A stretch of 37,748 bases of DNA from Pseudomonas sp. RIT-PI-q (GTDB taxonomy: Bacteria; Pseudomonadota; Gammaproteobacteria; Pseudomonadales; Pseudomonadaceae): positions 1 through 37,748 of the forward strand of contig NZ_LHPC01000019.1 in the NCBI RefSeq assembly GCF_001297125.1, given 5' to 3'. Positions within the stretch are counted from its first letter, which is position 1. Each line of letters opens with the position of its first letter. Positions 7,690-15,571 of this stretch are shown here, piece after piece. The translations under genes and the position numbers were made by a program. A model generated the notes under the pieces. The model saw nothing but the letters and a program-made list of their open reading frames with translations. It was not told the origin of the DNA and searched no databases.

Positions 7690-9003
7690 TCAGAAAATAC
7701 TCAGCGGATACTCGATGATGACGCGGACTTCGTTGTTGTCGGTGGTGTCCGCACGGGCCACTTGCGCGGTCGAACGCACACTGGCCTGACGCACGCGCAC
7801 CGACAAGTCCCTGGCCTTGCCTGACTGCACGACGTAGCGCGCTTCGATGTCGCGCTCCCAGCGCTTGCCGTCATCGCCGTAACGTCCATAGGCGCCGTCG
7901 GGCCCACCGTCGTAGTGGCTGTCATCGATATGATCGCCACTGACGTAACGCGACATGAAGCTCAGGCCCGGCACACCGAACGGCGCCATGTCGAGGTCAT
8001 AACGCAGTTGCCAGGAACGTTCGTTGGGGGCGTTGAAGTCGAGGACCTGAATCGAGTTGGCGAGGAAAATCGAGGTGCCCGGTTGCTGATCGAATCCCAG
8101 GTAATCGAACGGCTCATCGCCATCGACGCGCTGGTACGCCAGGGTCAACCGATGGGCACCGAACGTGTACGCGGTGGCCAGCGACCAGGTGGTGTTGTCG
8201 ATCTTGCCGGCCAGGCTCTGGCCACTGTCGTTGGTGCGGTAAATGTTGAAATCCAGGTTCAGCGACTGGCCTTCGTTCAGCGCAAAGGTGTAGTGGGTGT
8301 TGGCGTAGTACTGCCGCCAGATGTCGGTGAACTGCGAACCGTACAGGCTGACACTCAACTGATCGCTCAGGGCATAACTGCCGCCCAGATAATCGACGCT
8401 GCGGGTTTCCACGCCGGCGTACAACGCTTTAAGGGCGCCGTCGTCATTGGTCGACGCACTGTCGTTGCCGGAGGTGAAATGACCAACATCGAGTTGCAGC
8501 CCTTTCAATTCGCTGCTGGTCAGCTGGAAACCGTTGGCATACGTGGTGAACAGTCGCGCGGAACCAGTGCCGAACACCGGGTTGAGTGGCGTCAAATTGC
8601 CGTACTTGAATTCCGTTTGCGAGACCCGCGCCTTCAGCGCACCGCCCGCTTCGGAATACTCGTCCTCAGGACGCCCCTCGGAATCGACCGGCAATAAACC
8701 GGTGCCGGTACGCCCCCTGCCGCTGTCGAGCTTGATCCCCAATTGCGCGTAAGCGTCCACACCGAAGCCCACCGTGCCCTGGGTATAACCGGAGCGGTAA
8801 TCGAGCATGATCCCGTGCGCCCATTCGTCCCTGTAGTTCTGGGCGCCCGGATTGTTCAGGTTGTTGCGGTAGAAATAGAAGTTGCGGTTGGTCAGGGTCA
8901 GGCTGCTGTCTTCGACGAATCCGTTGTCGGATACGGCGTAAGCCAATTGACCGAGGCAACTGCTGATGGCGAGCGGCAAGGCGGGCCAAAGGGACAGTTT
9001 CAT
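7690..9003 (-). CDS. OprD family outer-membrane porin
   Basis: A 437-residue outer-membrane porin of the OprD family, which forms substrate-selective 18-strand barrels for amino acids or aromatic acids. It has a signal peptide (hydrophobic stretch near residues 5-22, cleavage probably after AYA), then the family N-terminus FVEDSSLTLTNRNFYFYRN, alternating beta-strand patterns throughout, RSWQLRYDLDMA near residue 330, and a terminal Phe as expected for barrel insertion. It lies between kynU (103 bp upstream) and the APC permease (89 bp downstream), so it likely serves uptake of tryptophan, kynurenine or anthranilate across the outer membrane. That substrate link is from context only. Confidence 0.92.
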   Translation of the reverse strand: MKLSLWPALPLAISSCLGQLAYAVSDNGFVEDSSLTLTNRNFYFYRNNLNNPGAQNYRDEWAHGIMLDYRSGYTQGTVGFGVDAYAQLGIKLDSGRGRTGTGLLPVDSEGRPEDEYSEAGGALKARVSQTEFKYGNLTPLNPVFGTGSARLFTTYANGFQLTSSELKGLQLDVGHFTSGNDSASTNDDGALKALYAGVETRSVDYLGGSYALSDQLSVSLYGSQFTDIWRQYYANTHYTFALNEGQSLNLDFNIYRTNDSGQSLAGKIDNTTWSLATAYTFGAHRLTLAYQRVDGDEPFDYLGFDQQPGTSIFLANSIQVLDFNAPNERSWQLRYDLDMAPFGVPGLSFMSRYVSGDHIDDSHYDGGPDGAYGRYGDDGKRWERDIEARYVVQSGKARDLSVRVRQASVRSTAQVARADTTDNNEVRVIIEYPLSIF

Positions 9004-9106
9004 TCTGCGTGCTCCTTATTATTGTGTTTTCACAGAACTTTTATTGGCGGCGACCGACACCCTGCTGCCGTGCAAAACCGGCAGCAAGACACGGGCGCCA
9101 GGTGGT

Positions 9107-10357
9107 TCAGGTGACGCTATGACGGACCTGGAATTGCGCGTGCGACCAGGTTTTCTGATCGAGAATTTCGCCGAGGGTCTGCACCGCGTCCCAGACTTCG
9201 GTGAAGGTCGTGTACAGCGGGGTGAAGCCGAAGCGCATGATCCGTGGCTCGCGGTAGTCACCGATCACGCCACGGGCGATCAAGGCCTGGATCACCGCAT
9301 AGCCTTCGGGGTGTTCGAAGCTGACATGGCTGCCACGCCGGGCGTGTTCACGCGGGGTGATCAGGGTCAACGCGTGGGCGGCACAACGCTGCTCGACCAA
9401 CTGGATGAACAGGTCGGTCAGGGCCAGGGATTTGCGACGAAGGCTGGCCATGTCGGTCTGGGCGAAGATATCCAGACCACACTCGACCATCGCCAATGAG
9501 GTGATCGGTTGCGTGCCGCACAGGTAGCGAGCGATGCCGCTGCTCGGCTCGTAGCGAGACTCCATGGCGAACTGCCGCGAATGCCCGAACCAGCCGGACA
9601 ACGGCTGCACCACCAGATCGCACAGTTGCGTATTGACCCAGACAAACGCCTGCGAACCGGGGCCGCCATTCAGGTATTTGTAGGTGCAGCCAATGGCGTA
9701 ATCAGCCTGCGCCTGATGCAAATCGACCGGCACCGCACCGGCGGAATGCGCCAGGTCCCAGATGGCCAGCGCACCGCATTCGTGGGTCAGCGCGGTCAGG
9801 GCCTGCATGTCGTGCATGTAGCCGGTCTTGTAGTTGACGTGGGTGAGCATGACTACGGCGGTGTCTTGGTCGATCGCTTGCGGCAGCTCTTCCGGACTAT
9901 CGACCAGACGCAGTGTGTAGCCCTGCTGCAGCATGTCCGCCAGACCTTCGGCGATGTACAGGTCGGTCGGGAAGTTGCTGCTTTCGGTGACGATCACTCG
10001 GCGTGTCGGCGACCGTGTGGCCTGCACGCGCAGGGCGGCGCTGAGTACCTTGAACAGGTTGATCGAGGTGGTGTCAGTCACCACCACTTCCCCGTCACGG
10101 GCACCAATCAGCCCCGCCAATCGATTGCCCAGATGCTCGGACAGGTCGCGCCAGCCGGCACTGTTCCAGCTGCGGATCAGGCCGTTGCCCCACTCTTGCG
10201 CAATCACCTCTTGAGCCCGCGCCAATGCCGCGACCGGCCGCGCGCCGAGGGAATTGCCGTCCAGATAAATCACGCCTTCGGGGAGCGCAAATTGCTGACG
10301 CAGAGGCGCCAGGGCGTCCTGTGCATCGAGCGCCAGGCAATCGTTTCTTGTAGTCAT
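9107..10357 (-). CDS. kynU: Kynureninase
   Basis: A 416-residue PLP-dependent hydrolase that cleaves L-kynurenine to anthranilate and L-alanine in the cytosol. The PLP-binding lysine is K227 in the block [14 protein letters not shown], at the position known for the P. fluorescens enzyme. Other family blocks are [11 protein letters not shown] (31-41), [10 protein letters not shown] (94-103), ESSNFPTD (125-132) and [14 protein letters not shown] (200-213). The start codon is followed by a normal N-terminus and the length is full. It is the first gene of a minus-strand unit with a porin and a permease and is divergent from kynR across 174 bp. Its product feeds AntABC encoded about 2 kb away. Confidence 0.97.
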   Translation of the reverse strand: MTTRNDCLALDAQDALAPLRQQFALPEGVIYLDGNSLGARPVAALARAQEVIAQEWGNGLIRSWNSAGWRDLSEHLGNRLAGLIGARDGEVVVTDTTSINLFKVLSAALRVQATRSPTRRVIVTESSNFPTDLYIAEGLADMLQQGYTLRLVDSPEELPQAIDQDTAVVMLTHVNYKTGYMHDMQALTALTHECGALAIWDLAHSAGAVPVDLHQAQADYAIGCTYKYLNGGPGSQAFVWVNTQLCDLVVQPLSGWFGHSRQFAMESRYEPSSGIARYLCGTQPITSLAMVECGLDIFAQTDMASLRRKSLALTDLFIQLVEQRCAAHALTLITPREHARRGSHVSFEHPEGYAVIQALIARGVIGDYREPRIMRFGFTPLYTTFTEVWDAVQTLGEILDQKTWSHAQFQVRHSVT

Positions 10358-10443
10358 CGGGTGTCCTGTTTTTTGAATGACGTGACGTGTCTCAGGCGCC
10401 GTCCGCGCCTTTTCCGTGGGGAAATAATGAACGAAGCTTTGGA

Positions 10444-10495
10444 GAATTTTCGTGCAAAGTAGACGCCCGTATAGTAGTTATCTCGCAGAAAATTC
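10444..10495. promoter_or_regulatory. Candidate KynR operator between kynU and kynR
   Basis: GAATTTTC at 10444-10451 recurs inverted as GAAAATTC at 10488-10495, and the longer strings GAATTTTCGTGCAAA and, read on the other strand from the second copy, GAATTTTCTGCGAGA are related. A near copy, GCATTTTCTTGCAAA, stands 50-68 bp upstream of kynB (18773-18791). Lrp-type regulators bind such repeated degenerate dyads. The assignment to KynR is inference from position and recurrence. Confidence 0.45.
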
Positions 10496-10531
10496 GAATC
10501 CAACGCCCATAAACGCGGATTTACACCAATC

Positions 10532-11005
10532 ATGAATCTCGACGCGACAGACCTGCGAATCCTCCATCAACTGCAACAGGATGGCCGTATCAGCAATCAG
10601 GAACTGGCGGAGAAAGTTGCCCTGTCGCCGTCGGCCTGTTTACGCCGTTTGCGCCTGCTGGAGAGTGAGGGAATCATCACTGGCTATCGCGCCGTGTTGA
10701 ATGCCGAGCGGCTGGGCATTGAGCTGGAAGCCATCGTTCATGTGTCGTTGCGACAGGACGTCGAGGACTGGCATGAGACGTTTATCAAGAAGGTCCAGTT
10801 GTGGCCGGAGGTGGTCACCGCTTATGTGATCACCGGGGCCAGCAATTATGTGTTGCGGGTGCAGGCGCGCAACCTCAAGCACTTCTCCGATTTCATCGTC
10901 AACCAGCTGAATCGAACGGCGGGGGTCACCGATATTCGCTCGGAAATTGTCTTGCAGAAGATCAAGGAACGGGAGGGGTTGCTGGATTTGGTGGTGCGTA
11001 AGTAA
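10532..11005 (+). CDS. kynR: Lrp/AsnC family regulator KynR
   Basis: A 157-residue Lrp/AsnC regulator: an N-terminal HTH (ISNQELAEKVALSPSACLRR, about residues 20-39) followed by the RAM effector domain (VTAYVITGASNYVLRV, about 95-110). It is divergent from kynU, matching the kynR-kynU arrangement of other pseudomonads, where KynR activates the kynurenine pathway genes in response to kynurenine. The promoter region contains a repeated ATTTTC-TGCAAA-like motif that also appears upstream of kynB, consistent with shared control. The assignment rests on family plus context; the effector is not visible in the sequence. Confidence 0.92.
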   Translation: MNLDATDLRILHQLQQDGRISNQELAEKVALSPSACLRRLRLLESEGIITGYRAVLNAERLGIELEAIVHVSLRQDVEDWHETFIKKVQLWPEVVTAYVITGASNYVLRVQARNLKHFSDFIVNQLNRTAGVTDIRSEIVLQKIKEREGLLDLVVRK

Positions 11006-11046
11006 CGCTCGCGGCCTGCAGGCCGGCCTGATTGGGGATACGCATT

Positions 11047-11153
11047 CCCCTGTAGGAGCGAGCTTGCTCGCGAAGAACGTCAATGATGGCGCGTTTCAAT
11101 AGGAGCACGCGGTGACTGTGGATCCATCGCGAGCAAGCTCGCTCCTACAGGGG
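11047..11153. repeat. REPIN with perfect 27-bp arms
   Basis: The left arm 11047-11073 begins CCCCTGTAGGAGCGAGCTTG and its exact reverse complement lies at 11127-11153, with a 53-bp intervening segment. It is located between the ends of kynR (+) and antR (-), the usual convergent intergenic location. No gene is seen in the 221-bp gap. Confidence 0.93.
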
Positions 11154-11226
11154 ATCGGTGCAATACAAAATAGATGGGCACGCAGTGGCCATAACCGCAG
11201 AAACGGATATGTACCCGTGAACAAAA

Positions 11227-12234
11227 TCACCGCATCCGCCGAGCATCATTCCGCTGCAAAGTCATACTCGGAGACTCATCAAACAACTTCCGATACTCCG
11301 CAGAAAATCGCCCAAGGTGCGTAAACCCCCACCCCATGGCGATCTCGGAAATATTACGCGCAGATCCATGCTCAAGAATGTCCTGACGCACACCGCTCAA
11401 CCGGTACTTCTTCAGATAAACCATCGGCGACAACGCGAAATACTTCTTGAACGCCTCGAACAACTTGAAACGCGAAACCCCGGCCGCCGCTTCAATGTCC
11501 TCAAGGTGCAGCGCTTCCCGAGCGTTCGCGTGAATGTACTGCCGAGCCCTGACCAGATAACCCGGCAACTTCACCCCCAACACATCTCGCAGCTCTTCGG
11601 AATAATTGTTCGGCTGCGCCAGGATCAAGCCTTTAATCAACGAACTTTCGACATCCCGAGTAAAGGCCACCTGGTCATACAGTTCGCTGCTGCGTTCCAG
11701 TTCGGCAATGAAGTAACGCGCCATGCGCCACCACGAAGCCGATGCCCCGTCCACCGCATCCATCACCGACTCGAACCGCAACGGCGCATCCAGCGGTCGC
11801 TGCAACAGCCCCTCCAGGGATTCACTCATCGCCGCGCGGGTGATCACCACCTGGACTTTGCGGCAATCGCCGGAGATCGCCAGCAGCTGGTTTTCATTCG
11901 GAGAAATGATCACCCCTTGATCACGATTTGACTTCAACACGCAGCCGTTCTTGCTCAGCTCCTGCTCGCCCACCAGGGGCAGGCTCAGGCTGTAACTGCT
12001 GAAGTGCTCGGGGTCTTCGATGTCGACAGTGACGTCGGTGCCGTACTCGATCGTGCCCAGTGTCGTGGCCATCGACTTGAACACATTGGCGCTGTGATGA
12101 AAGCGGATCCGCTCGGGCGTGGTCGTCACGAGTCGATGCGGTCCGCAGATACCGGACATCCAGTTCCGGGCGCCCTCAACGTCAAAGCTATCAATACGAA
12201 TGTCGCGAAACTGCGGATCAGTTTTGCTACTCAT
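11227..12234 (-). CDS. antR: AraC/XylS family regulator AntR
   Basis: A 335-residue AraC/XylS-type activator. The N-terminal part resembles the AraC-binding-like ligand domain; the C-terminal part has two HTH motifs, the first around LHLEDIEAAAGVSRFKLFEA and the second around ISEIAMGWGFTHLGRFSAEY with the AraC signature. It is divergent from antABC, matching AntR, which activates anthranilate dioxygenase genes when anthranilate is present. ATG at 12234 (MSSKTDPQF) is used; the adjacent in-frame GTG at 12237 is an alternative differing by one residue, and neither has a strong ribosome-binding site. It converges on kynR with a REPIN between. Confidence 0.9.
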   Translation of the reverse strand: MSSKTDPQFRDIRIDSFDVEGARNWMSGICGPHRLVTTTPERIRFHHSANVFKSMATTLGTIEYGTDVTVDIEDPEHFSSYSLSLPLVGEQELSKNGCVLKSNRDQGVIISPNENQLLAISGDCRKVQVVITRAAMSESLEGLLQRPLDAPLRFESVMDAVDGASASWWRMARYFIAELERSSELYDQVAFTRDVESSLIKGLILAQPNNYSEELRDVLGVKLPGYLVRARQYIHANAREALHLEDIEAAAGVSRFKLFEAFKKYFALSPMVYLKKYRLSGVRQDILEHGSARNISEIAMGWGFTHLGRFSAEYRKLFDESPSMTLQRNDARRMR

Positions 12235-12608
12235 CACGGTGCACCCACGGCGGTATTTTTCAGCGCGCTCTGACGGCGCGTATCAGGCTGGAAAAGAGCA
12301 AGTTCCAGGCCATAAAACGGCTTCGCGAATCCAGTGGATAGCAATCCTCTACTAAGCGGATAACGCAGCCAAATTGAACATCGATCAGCGTTCGATGCTC
12401 ACGCAAAACAGTACCTGATTGCTGCAAACAGGTGCAGCCGTTTATCGCTTGGCGCAGCGACTGGGTATTCGCTGCCCAGCCCGCCACCCGGGTGTTACCC
12501 GACAAATTTTATGGACTGCCTTCGTCGACAAACCGGATAGACCCCGCCCCGCCCCACTCCCTCTAATGAGCACACCCGATTAGCCCTAATAAAAACAGGT
12601 ACACCCTC
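12235..12608. promoter_or_regulatory. antR-antA divergent control region
   Basis: A 374-bp non-coding region that must contain the promoters of antR and antABC. No ORF here has coding character. It holds tandem XylS-like half-sites (see 12433-12467) and an AT-rich patch AAATTTTAT around 12504-12511 that could belong to the antA promoter. The last 15 bases before antA contain ACAGGT, a weak ribosome-binding site. Confidence 0.6.
12433..12467 (+). promoter_or_regulatory. Candidate AntR operator (tandem XylS-like half-sites)
   Basis: Two direct half-sites resemble the XylS/BenR pattern TGCA-N6-GGNTA: TGCA-GCCGTT-TATCG at 12433-12447 and CGCA-GCGACT-GGGTA at 12453-12467, offset by 20 bp. The second matches all but one conserved base, the first matches mainly in the TGCA box. 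The sites lie about 140 bp upstream of the antA ATG, so the leader would be long. The call is inference from family knowledge. Confidence 0.35.
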
Positions 12609-13997
12609 ATGAGTGGCGAAAAAAACGTCGAGCAGTGGAAAGCATTTATTCAAGGCTGCCTGGACTTTCGTCCGGTGGACGGCGTGTTCCGGATCGCCCG
12701 GGACATTTTCACCGAACCGCAATTGTTCGACCTGGAGATGGAACTGATCTTCGAGAAGAACTGGATCTACGCCTGCCACGAAAGCGAGCTGGCCAATAAC
12801 CACGACTTCGTCACGATGCGCGCCGGCCGCCAGCCGATGATCATCACCCGCGACGGTGACGGTCAGCTCAACGCGCTGATCAACGCCTGCCAGCATCGCG
12901 GCACCACGCTGACCCGTGTCGGCAAGGGCAACCAGTCGACCTTCACCTGTCCATTCCATGCCTGGTGTTACAAAAGCGACGGCCGCCTGGTCAAGGTCAA
13001 GGCGCCCGGCGAATACCCGGAAGGGTTCGACAAGGCCACACGTGGGCTGAAAAAAGCACGCATCGAGAGCTACAAGGGATTCGTGTTTATCAGCCTCGAT
13101 GTGCACGCCGATAACAGTCTCGAAGATTTCCTCGGCGACGCCAAAGTGTTCTTCGACATGATGGTCGCCCAGTCGCCGACCGGTGAGCTGGAAGTGCTGC
13201 CCGGCAAGTCGGCCTACACCTACGACGGCAACTGGAAACTGCAGAACGAAAACGGCCTCGACGGTTATCACGTCAGCACCGTCCACTACAACTACGTGGC
13301 CACCGTGCAGCACCGCCAGCAGGTCAACAGCGAGAACGGCACCAGCAACGGCAGCACCCTCGACTACAGCAAACTCGGCGCCGGCGACGCCAATACCGAT
13401 GACGGCTGGTTCGCCTTCGATAACGGCCACAGCCTGTTGTTCAGTGACATGCCGAACCCGTCGGTGCGCTCCGGTTACGCCACGATCATGCCGCGCCTGA
13501 TCGAAGAACACGGCCAGGAAAAGGCCGAATGGATGATGCACCGCCTACGCAACCTGAATATTTATCCGAGCCTGTTTTTCCTCGATCAGATCAGCTCGCA
13601 ACTGCGCATCATCCGCCCGGTGGCCTGGAACAAGACCGAGATCATCAGCCAGTGCCTGGGCGTTAAAAACGAGTCGGACGCCGATCGGGAAAACCGCATT
13701 CGTCAGTTCGAAGACTTCTTCAACGTCTCGGGCCTCGGCACGCCGGATGACCTGGTGGAGTTTCGCGAAGCGCAGCGTGGTTTTCAGGCGCGCCTTGAGC
13801 GCTGGAGCGATATCTCCCGCGGCAGCCACCAGTGGGCCACCGGCGCCACGCCGAACAGCGAATCGATCGGCATCGCCCCGGCCATGACCGGCACCGAATT
13901 CACCCACGAAGGGCTCTACGTCAACCAGCACAGCAACTGGCAGAAATTCCTGCTCGATGGCCTGGACGCGAAATCCCTGAAGCTCCGTGAGGTGTGA
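12609..13997 (+). CDS. antA: Anthranilate 1,2-dioxygenase large subunit
   Basis: A 462-residue oxygenase alpha subunit of a ring-hydroxylating dioxygenase that converts anthranilate to catechol with release of CO2 and ammonia. The Rieske [2Fe-2S] ligands are C94, H96, C114 and H117 (CQHRG and CPFHAW). The mononuclear iron site is visible as D218, H221 and H226 in the block NENGLDGYHVSTVHYN, with a further carboxylate expected downstream. The overall sequence is of the BenA/AntA group; benzoate dioxygenase is the main alternative, but linkage to kynU, kynA, kynB and a divergent AntR-like gene favours anthranilate. It starts the antABC-aroP unit. Confidence 0.93.
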   Translation: MSGEKNVEQWKAFIQGCLDFRPVDGVFRIARDIFTEPQLFDLEMELIFEKNWIYACHESELANNHDFVTMRAGRQPMIITRDGDGQLNALINACQHRGTTLTRVGKGNQSTFTCPFHAWCYKSDGRLVKVKAPGEYPEGFDKATRGLKKARIESYKGFVFISLDVHADNSLEDFLGDAKVFFDMMVAQSPTGELEVLPGKSAYTYDGNWKLQNENGLDGYHVSTVHYNYVATVQHRQQVNSENGTSNGSTLDYSKLGAGDANTDDGWFAFDNGHSLLFSDMPNPSVRSGYATIMPRLIEEHGQEKAEWMMHRLRNLNIYPSLFFLDQISSQLRIIRPVAWNKTEIISQCLGVKNESDADRENRIRQFEDFFNVSGLGTPDDLVEFREAQRGFQARLERWSDISRGSHQWATGATPNSESIGIAPAMTGTEFTHEGLYVNQHSNWQKFLLDGLDAKSLKLREV

Positions 13998-13999
13998 AC

Positions 14000-14491
14000 A
14001 TGAATGCGCAATTGCAATATCAGATCGAACAGTTTTTCTACTGCAAATCCGAGCTGTGCGACGCCCAGGACTGGGACGCGTACATCAAGTTGTTCGACGA
14101 ACAGAGTGAACTCCACTTGCCGCAATGGGACTCGGAACACGTCTACACCCGCGACCCCAAGCGCGAAATGTCGCTGATTTATTACCCCAACCGTTCAGGC
14201 CTGGAGGACCGCGTGTTCCGTCTGCGCACGGGCAAGTCCGCATCCTCGACGCCGATGCCACGCACCTTGCACTTGATCAATAACGTGCGCATCAGCGAAC
14301 TCGAAAACGGCGACCTTGAGGTGCGTCTGAACTGGCACACGCTGTTCTATCGACTGGCCACGTCCGAGCAGTTCTACGGCCGTGCGACCTATCGCCTCAA
14401 GCCTCACGCCGACAGCTGGCTGATCGCTCGCAAGCATGTCCTGTTGCTCAACGACACCATCAACTCGGTGCTCGATTTCTACCACCTCTGA
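14000..14491 (+). CDS. antB: Anthranilate 1,2-dioxygenase small subunit
   Basis: A 163-residue beta subunit of the ring-hydroxylating dioxygenase, with the NTF2-like cone fold and structural role in the hexameric oxygenase. Family blocks include QIEQFFYCKSELCDAQDWD near the N-terminus and SASSTPMPRTLHLINNVRI in the middle, close to BenB/AntB. An in-frame GTG at 13994 overlaps the antA stop, but the ATG at 14000 is placed 7 bases after a GAGG ribosome-binding site (13989-13992), so it is chosen. The gap to antA is only 2 bp, indicating translational coupling; antC follows after 17 bp. Confidence 0.92.
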   Translation: MNAQLQYQIEQFFYCKSELCDAQDWDAYIKLFDEQSELHLPQWDSEHVYTRDPKREMSLIYYPNRSGLEDRVFRLRTGKSASSTPMPRTLHLINNVRISELENGDLEVRLNWHTLFYRLATSEQFYGRATYRLKPHADSWLIARKHVLLLNDTINSVLDFYHL

Positions 14492-14508
14492 ACCATGGAG
14501 ACTGGCGC

Positions 14509-15528
14509 ATGAACCATAAGGTCGCGTTCAGCTTTGCCGATGGCAAAACGCTGTTCTTTCCCGTACAGCCCAACGAAATACTGCTCGACGCCGCCTTGCG
14601 CAACGGCATCAACATTCCTCTGGATTGCCGCGAAGGCGTCTGTGGAACGTGCCAGGGGCGCTGCGAATCGGGTGATTACAGCCAGGATTATGTGGATGAG
14701 GAAGCGCTCTCCAGCCAGGACCTGCAGCAACGCAAAATGCTCACCTGCCAGACGCGGGTGAAATCCGACGCGGCGTTTTACTTCGACTTCGCTTCCAGCC
14801 TGTGCAACGCCTCGGGCCCAGAGCAACTCAGCGGTACGGTCACCGAAGTTCGGCAAATCTCGGCCAGTACCGCGATCCTGTATCTGGATCTCGGCGCGGC
14901 ACGTCCACTGGATTTCCTGCCGGGGCAATACGCCCGGCTGCTGATCCCCGGGACTGCCAGCAAACGCTCCTACTCGTTCGCCAATCGGCCGGGTGCGCGC
15001 AATCAACTGCAGTTCCTGATCCGCCTGCTGCCCGACGGGGTGATGAGCAACTACATCCGTGAACGCTGCAAGGCGGGCGACGAAATCGTCCTGGAGGCAC
15101 CGCTGGGCGCCTTCTATCTGCGGCATGTCACCAAACCGCTGATCCTCGTGGCGGGCGGCACCGGGCTTTCGGCGTTGCTGGGCATGCTCGACGAACTCGC
15201 CGAACGCGGCTGCGGCCAGCCGGTGCATTTGTACTACGGCGTGCGGGATGCTGCCGATCTGTGCGAGCGCGCACGCATCGAGGCTTATGCCGAGCGGATT
15301 CCGGGGTTTCGCTATACAGCAGTCGTCAGTGATCCATCGGCGCAATGGACCGGTAAACGCGGCTACATTGCCGAGCATTTCGACGCCAGTGAACTGCGCG
15401 ATGCACCGGTCGATATGTACGTCTGCGGGCCACCGCCGATGGTCGAGTCGATCAAGAGCTGGTTGCAGACCCAGGCACTGGACGGCGTTCACCTGTATTA
15501 CGAAAAGTTCACCGAGAGTAATATCTGA
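14509..15528 (+). CDS. antC: Anthranilate 1,2-dioxygenase reductase component
   Basis: A 339-residue electron-transfer protein that passes electrons from NADH to the AntAB oxygenase. Domains in order: plant-type [2Fe-2S] ferredoxin with ligands C40, C45, C48 and C80 (CREGVCGTC block); an FAD-binding barrel with RSYSFAN (153-159); and an NAD-binding domain with AGGTGL (215-220) and the C-terminal CGPPPMVE motif. This order (ferredoxin first) matches the BenC/AntC class. The ATG has a GGAGAC ribosome-binding site 8 bases upstream. The aroP-like permease follows after 43 bp and may share the transcript. Confidence 0.93.
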   Translation: MNHKVAFSFADGKTLFFPVQPNEILLDAALRNGINIPLDCREGVCGTCQGRCESGDYSQDYVDEEALSSQDLQQRKMLTCQTRVKSDAAFYFDFASSLCNASGPEQLSGTVTEVRQISASTAILYLDLGAARPLDFLPGQYARLLIPGTASKRSYSFANRPGARNQLQFLIRLLPDGVMSNYIRERCKAGDEIVLEAPLGAFYLRHVTKPLILVAGGTGLSALLGMLDELAERGCGQPVHLYYGVRDAADLCERARIEAYAERIPGFRYTAVVSDPSAQWTGKRGYIAEHFDASELRDAPVDMYVCGPPPMVESIKSWLQTQALDGVHLYYEKFTESNI

Positions 15529-15571
15529 TCTTTCAAATCAGGCCTGACAACAATAACCAGAAGGGAACGAG

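Noticed and set aside
5987..7789. Open frame of 600 codons on the plus strand across merR and the permease
   Set aside because: It is out of frame with merR and antisense to the permease; its His/Arg/Gln-rich translation is typical of a reverse-strand shadow.
12495..13541. Open frame of 348 codons opposite antA
   Set aside because: Antisense to a clear dioxygenase subunit with intact metal ligands; translation has no recognisable fold.
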